17,742 nt of DNA from an archaeon (lineage in GTDB: Archaea > Asgardarchaeota > Hermodarchaeia > Hermodarchaeales > Hermodarchaeaceae), in NCBI GenBank assembly GCA_016550425.1, contig JABXGS010000102.1, positions 1 through 17,742 of the forward strand, given 5' to 3'. Of this stretch, positions 14,548-17,742 are shown one piece after another. The position numbers and the translations under genes are program-made. The notes under the pieces were generated by a model. That model was not told the DNA's origin. It did no database searches and saw nothing but the letters and a program-made list of their open reading frames with translations. Every line of letters starts with the position of its first letter. The first letter of the stretch is position 1.

Positions 14548-15621
14548 ATGAAGCTCGATACCTCATCGGTAATTGCTAATCTCTGTATCCGCGAAGGGCT
14601 CTTATTCGAACAACGCACCAAGGATAAGGTGCAGTGTGGTGTGTGTAACCGACGCTGCATCATCGCACCTGGTAACCGTGGGCACTGCCAAGCGCGAGCC
14701 AACATCGAGGGGCGGTTATATGTTCTGACCTATGGGGATATCAGCTCGATGAGTGCCAATCCCATCGAAAAGAAGCCCTTCCATCATTTCTTTCCTGGAA
14801 CACGAGCTTTGACAATTGGAAGTTGGGGCTGCAATTTTGATTGCATCTGGTGTCAAAACTGGTCTATCAGCAAACGGGCACCAAACCCCCAGCAGAGTAA
14901 TTACGTCTCGCCCGACGAGTTAGTGGATACCATTCAACAACGACACTGCCAAGGCACCAGTTTCTCCTTCAATGAGCCCACCACTGGCTTTTTCGAATAT
15001 TCCCTCGATGTCATGCCCCGCGCCCGGAACCGCAGCTTCTACAACACTTACGTCACCAACGGTTATATGACCGAAGAATCATTGCGATGGTTACACGCGG
15101 CAGGACTCGATGCCATGAACATCGATATCAAAGGATGCCACACCGCCGTTCAGAAATACTGTGGAATCGATAACGAGAAAGTCTGGCAAACCGCCAAACA
15201 CGCCCTCGATTTAGGCATCTGGATTGAAATCACCACTCTAGTGATCCCAAGGGTAAATGACACAACTCGCTGCTTAACACGCATCGCCCAGCGAATCTAT
15301 CAGGAATTGGGCGAGGATGTGCCCTGGCATGTAAGCAGCTTTCACCCAGCCTATCGTGCCAAAGAATACGGGTTGACAACACCAACTCCTTTAGCAACGC
15401 TTGAACACGCACATACCATCGGGAAAAAAGCAGGCCTCAACTTCGTCTATATTGGCAACGTTCTCGGACACTCAGCAGAGCACACCTACTGCAAGGCATG
15501 TGGTGCCCCACTCATCCACCGAGTAGGCTATAATGTAACCCTGACTAATTTAGCCAAGAACAGTACCTGTACTCAATGCGGAACCCTCAACCCTATCTAT
15601 CAATCACCCTGTTCTGGTTGA
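14548..15621 (+). CDS. amrS: Radical SAM enzyme of the AmmeMemoRadiSam system
   Basis: A 357-residue radical SAM protein related to pyruvate formate-lyase activases. It should bind a [4Fe-4S] cluster through C95, C99 and C102 (GCNFDCIWCQNW) and cleave S-adenosylmethionine to a 5'-deoxyadenosyl radical. An N-terminal cysteine module, C30-x2-C33-x3-C37...C47 (CGVCNRRC...GHC), and the stretch SMSANPIEKKPFHHFFPGT are typical of AmrS. Later barrel strands show SFSFNEPT, YVTNGY, NIDIKG and HVSSFHPAY. A C-terminal ribbon has C315-x2-C318 and C341-x2-C344. The family is known by association with AMMECR1 (AmrA) and Memo (AmrB) proteins; its substrate remains unsettled. Neither partner is in this window. 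ATG 14548 has no clear ribosome site, so the transcript may be leaderless or the start weak. It is convergent with the permease gene, 16 bases apart. Confidence 0.93.
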   Translation: MKLDTSSVIANLCIREGLLFEQRTKDKVQCGVCNRRCIIAPGNRGHCQARANIEGRLYVLTYGDISSMSANPIEKKPFHHFFPGTRALTIGSWGCNFDCIWCQNWSISKRAPNPQQSNYVSPDELVDTIQQRHCQGTSFSFNEPTTGFFEYSLDVMPRARNRSFYNTYVTNGYMTEESLRWLHAAGLDAMNIDIKGCHTAVQKYCGIDNEKVWQTAKHALDLGIWIEITTLVIPRVNDTTRCLTRIAQRIYQELGEDVPWHVSSFHPAYRAKEYGLTTPTPLATLEHAHTIGKKAGLNFVYIGNVLGHSAEHTYCKACGAPLIHRVGYNVTLTNLAKNSTCTQCGTLNPIYQSPCSG

Positions 15622-15637
15622 CCTAACGCCAGTAAAG

Positions 15638-17368
15638 TCACTTTAGATCTGGGGTTGTCTCAGTATCGAGTACTGTCGTAGTGGTGATAGGAATCTGGTG
15701 TAATCCGTTCCAGAGAAAGTCGAAGGCAAAGATGAAGAAAAAGATCAAGGTGCCTGGAATGAGGAGGATGAACGGATTAAGTGTCAATATGCCGCTTTGG
15801 AGAAGGTCTAGAATCACCCAGCCGAGGTTGTGGGTATAGTGAATGCCGATGAGCCCGCCGATTAAGGCGATTGCCCCACCTGCTAGGAAATATAGAATGA
15901 AAATAGGGAAGAGAGTTTTCGCCCACGCGCTTATGGCCATAGAGCCTTCACCCAGTTCTGTGTTGCTGATTTTACGGATGGCTCCAGCGGAGAGAAGCAG
16001 ACCTACGGTCAATGTTAGTTGCCCCCAGGGTTCGATATACAAAGCAGGAATGATAGGGAGAATAGACAGAGTGATCACGATCAGAGAGAAGATGAATGCA
16101 GGGAGATAGTTAATGGGCCATGAGAGCCCTGAACGAAGGGCAAAATTGGCGCCTAATCCCAGAAGACCACCAATCAATGTTGCGATGAAAGCGATTGTGA
16201 CTCCTTCCATGAGCAAGGGAAAAAGCCCCATCAATGAATACTCGAGTGGTGCTGTTCTAGGCCAGGGCTCAGGTGTGAAAATGAATTGCCCTACAACGGC
16301 TAACCCGATGAAAATGCAGACAAGAATCAATCCAATAATGATATAGGGCCGGCGAAAAGTGGCTTTTTCTATGGGTGTGATGTGTTGCCCGTGAAATTCT
16401 ACAGGGTTCTGATAAATACCCCACCTTAGGACGCCTTCGAGGAAAAGGGCGGCTAGTCCAAAGGCGAAGATATAGGTCACCAGAACAGCAAGGAGTCCTG
16501 GGTAGTTGTTGAGGAAGGTAAAGTCAAGGAGCACTCGTCCGATTCCATACCAGTTATAAAAGACTTCAATGGGTATCGCGATGGAAACGGTCCAGAGCAG
16601 TAACCGGGGTAACCCATGTGATAAGGGGGGGATTGGTTCATCAGGTGCTTGATGGAAGTAATGGGTTGCCACTGCCATACTGAGTAAGGCGATGATAGTG
16701 GCGGGTGCTATGAGATGCCAGCCAAAATCGAGGGCTTGCACCAATGGATCAGATGGCAGGGGAACACTATGAGTACCACCAAGTGGAAGCACCCCACTTA
16801 GCCCCAATTGAAGAGCCCCCCAAAAGAACAGCAGCGCAAGTAGAATCCACAGAGACTTTGAAAACAGAATTTGATACAAATACCCCCACACGCGTATAAC
16901 AGGGGCTCCTTTTCCTCTTCTAAACCAATAGAAAAGAGCAAACATGCCTGAAATAATAAGAAAGGGGAGCAGAACAAGAAGTAGGGTGTTGGGGAATCGC
17001 ATCAGAATTATCTCTCCAACCGGACGATAGCCCTCAGTAAAGGAGAGCGTTCGAAACAGTTGACCTGAAAAGCAGTTGAATAGGAAGATAGCGTATTGAC
17101 TACTAAGTGGGAGATCAAACCCCCAAAGCTGCCAGACATAGTTCGTTGCGGCAGTCATATTAGCTCGCATATAACCGGATATGAAAATGGCCACGGGGTC
17201 ACCTGGTAAAATGCGCCAATACAGAAATAAGATGTTCACAATGATAAACAAGCCAAGAAACGGTTTGGCGACAAGATCAATGACTACCATCATTGTTGTG
17301 CGCTTCGTCCACGTTTCATGAGGTTCGAGAATGGCATTCTCATTTTTCAGTGGTTTTTCTGAATCCAA
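15638..17368 (-). CDS. Fused DppB-DppC-type ABC transporter permease (peptide/nickel family)
   Basis: A 576-residue membrane protein with both permease subunits of a dipeptide/oligopeptide-type importer in one chain. The N-half (~25-320) shows DppB hallmarks: LPGDPVAIF after helix 1, QYAIFLFNCFSGQL, MRFPNTLLLVLLPFLI, and EVFYNWYGIGRVLLDFTFLNNYPG before the last helix. The C-half (~335-560) shows DppC hallmarks: a first helix after EKATFRRP, a multi-helix core, and PFILLIPGTLIFFFIFAFDFLWNGLHQ at the end. The cytoplasmic EAA coupling loops that dock onto the ATPases are reduced: the N-half has only HQAPDEPIPPLSHGLPR there, the C-half KISNTELGEGSMAISAWAK. The start is TTG 17368, eight bases after GGAGGG. 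No ATPase or binding protein is next to it in the window, so substrate and even transport activity are uncertain. Confidence 0.87.
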   Translation of the reverse strand: MDSEKPLKNENAILEPHETWTKRTTMMVVIDLVAKPFLGLFIIVNILFLYWRILPGDPVAIFISGYMRANMTAATNYVWQLWGFDLPLSSQYAIFLFNCFSGQLFRTLSFTEGYRPVGEIILMRFPNTLLLVLLPFLIISGMFALFYWFRRGKGAPVIRVWGYLYQILFSKSLWILLALLFFWGALQLGLSGVLPLGGTHSVPLPSDPLVQALDFGWHLIAPATIIALLSMAVATHYFHQAPDEPIPPLSHGLPRLLLWTVSIAIPIEVFYNWYGIGRVLLDFTFLNNYPGLLAVLVTYIFAFGLAALFLEGVLRWGIYQNPVEFHGQHITPIEKATFRRPYIIIGLILVCIFIGLAVVGQFIFTPEPWPRTAPLEYSLMGLFPLLMEGVTIAFIATLIGGLLGLGANFALRSGLSWPINYLPAFIFSLIVITLSILPIIPALYIEPWGQLTLTVGLLLSAGAIRKISNTELGEGSMAISAWAKTLFPIFILYFLAGGAIALIGGLIGIHYTHNLGWVILDLLQSGILTLNPFILLIPGTLIFFFIFAFDFLWNGLHQIPITTTTVLDTETTPDLK

Positions 17369-17635
17369 CCCGGATTACCCTCCAGTATGCCCAGTATTTA
17401 TCAGCATCATTCAAAATGATTTCGATTCTGAATTTCCTACCATAAGAAAACATAACCATCTTGTGTCGCATAGCTAGCGATTCATTCACAGCATACACTG
17501 CAGAGGATAGACTAGATTTCGGTTGCAGCATTAGCTGCTTCTATGAAGTTCTATGATTGCCGCTGAGACCTTAACCTCAAACATAACATTAATGATATCC
17601 CATCTTCCTGCCATGATAACGGAGGCGATTGGTTC

Positions 17636-17742
17636 ATGAAGAATTCAAAGATAATGAACCCGCGAAGTCATCTGTGGTTCGCAGGTATCTTAATCCTGTT
17701 GGGAACCATGCTTATTACGTTCACAGGGATTGTACAAATCTA
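17636..17742 (+). CDS. Start of a membrane or secreted protein (runs off the right edge)
   Basis: ATG 17636 follows GGAGGCGAT (17621-17629) with good spacing, and 35 open codons run to the window edge. After a polar basic start (MKNSKIMNPRSH) the hydrophobic stretch LWFAGILILLGTMLITFTGIV (about residues 13-33) is a signal peptide or first membrane helix. It is divergent from the fused permease. It could encode that system's substrate-binding protein, but the fragment is too short to tell. The 17369-17635 spacer holds the divergent promoters, a small GCAGC/GCTGC repeat near 17524, and no gene. Confidence 0.6.
   Translation, partial: MKNSKIMNPRSHLWFAGILILLGTMLITFTGIVQI

Noticed and set aside
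15633..15645. Palindrome TAAAGTCACTTTA at the convergent end of AmrS and the permease
   Set aside because: It overlaps the last codons and the stop of the permease, has no T-run, and is short enough to be chance; too weak to call a terminator.
17340..17531. 63-codon minus-strand frame overlapping the start of the permease gene
   Set aside because: It lacks a ribosome site and overlaps the permease start, which itself has a good GGAGGG site in another frame.

Overview
The window looks archaeal. Evidence: A/T-rich TATA-like boxes about 25-35 nt ahead of several genes, GGAGG/GGTGA-type ribosome binding sites, frequent TTG starts (6 of 15 complete well-supported genes), an archaeal-style AmmeMemoRadiSam radical SAM enzyme, and several exported proteins built as signal peptide, extracellular domain, one C-terminal membrane helix and a short basic tail. 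The combination suggests an Asgard-type archaeon (Thorarchaeia/Heimdallarchaeia-like). That is an inference from style; no marker gene in the window proves it.

Layout. 1-255 (minus) is the 5' part of a membrane protein running off the left edge. 256-1080 is mostly non-coding, with one possible small gene (673-894, minus) and one hairpin. 1081-3624 holds a small SAM methyltransferase (minus), a zinc-finger/GNAT acetyltransferase fusion (plus), a single-pass membrane protein (plus) and a four-helix membrane protein (minus). 3848-7464 is a plus-strand run: a membrane-anchored Ntn-type amidohydrolase directly followed by a six-helix membrane protein, a TIGR04076-like domain fused to a zinc ribbon, an eight-helix membrane protein behind a large inverted repeat, and a DUF1801 protein. 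7576-14297 is a minus-strand block of four exported surface proteins: a 174-residue anchored protein, a ~1090-residue anchored protein with a C-terminal Ig-like domain, an N-terminally anchored acidic protein, and a seven-repeat FG-GAP (integrin-alpha-like) beta-propeller. 14548-15621 (plus) is the radical SAM enzyme AmrS. Convergent to it is a 576-residue peptide/nickel-type ABC permease in which the DppB-like and DppC-like subunits are fused. At the right edge (17636 onward, plus) a membrane or secreted protein begins.

How the genes may work together (inference). The window is dominated by the cell envelope: surface proteins for contact or binding, an extracellular amidase paired with a membrane protein, and a peptide-type permease. 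No complete pathway or defence system is visible. No tRNA, rRNA, CRISPR array, transposase or phage gene was found. The most unusual items are the fused DppB-DppC permease with reduced ATPase-coupling loops, the amidase/membrane-protein pair, the domain fusions (zinc finger-GNAT, TIGR04076-zinc ribbon), and the structured leader ahead of the eight-helix protein.
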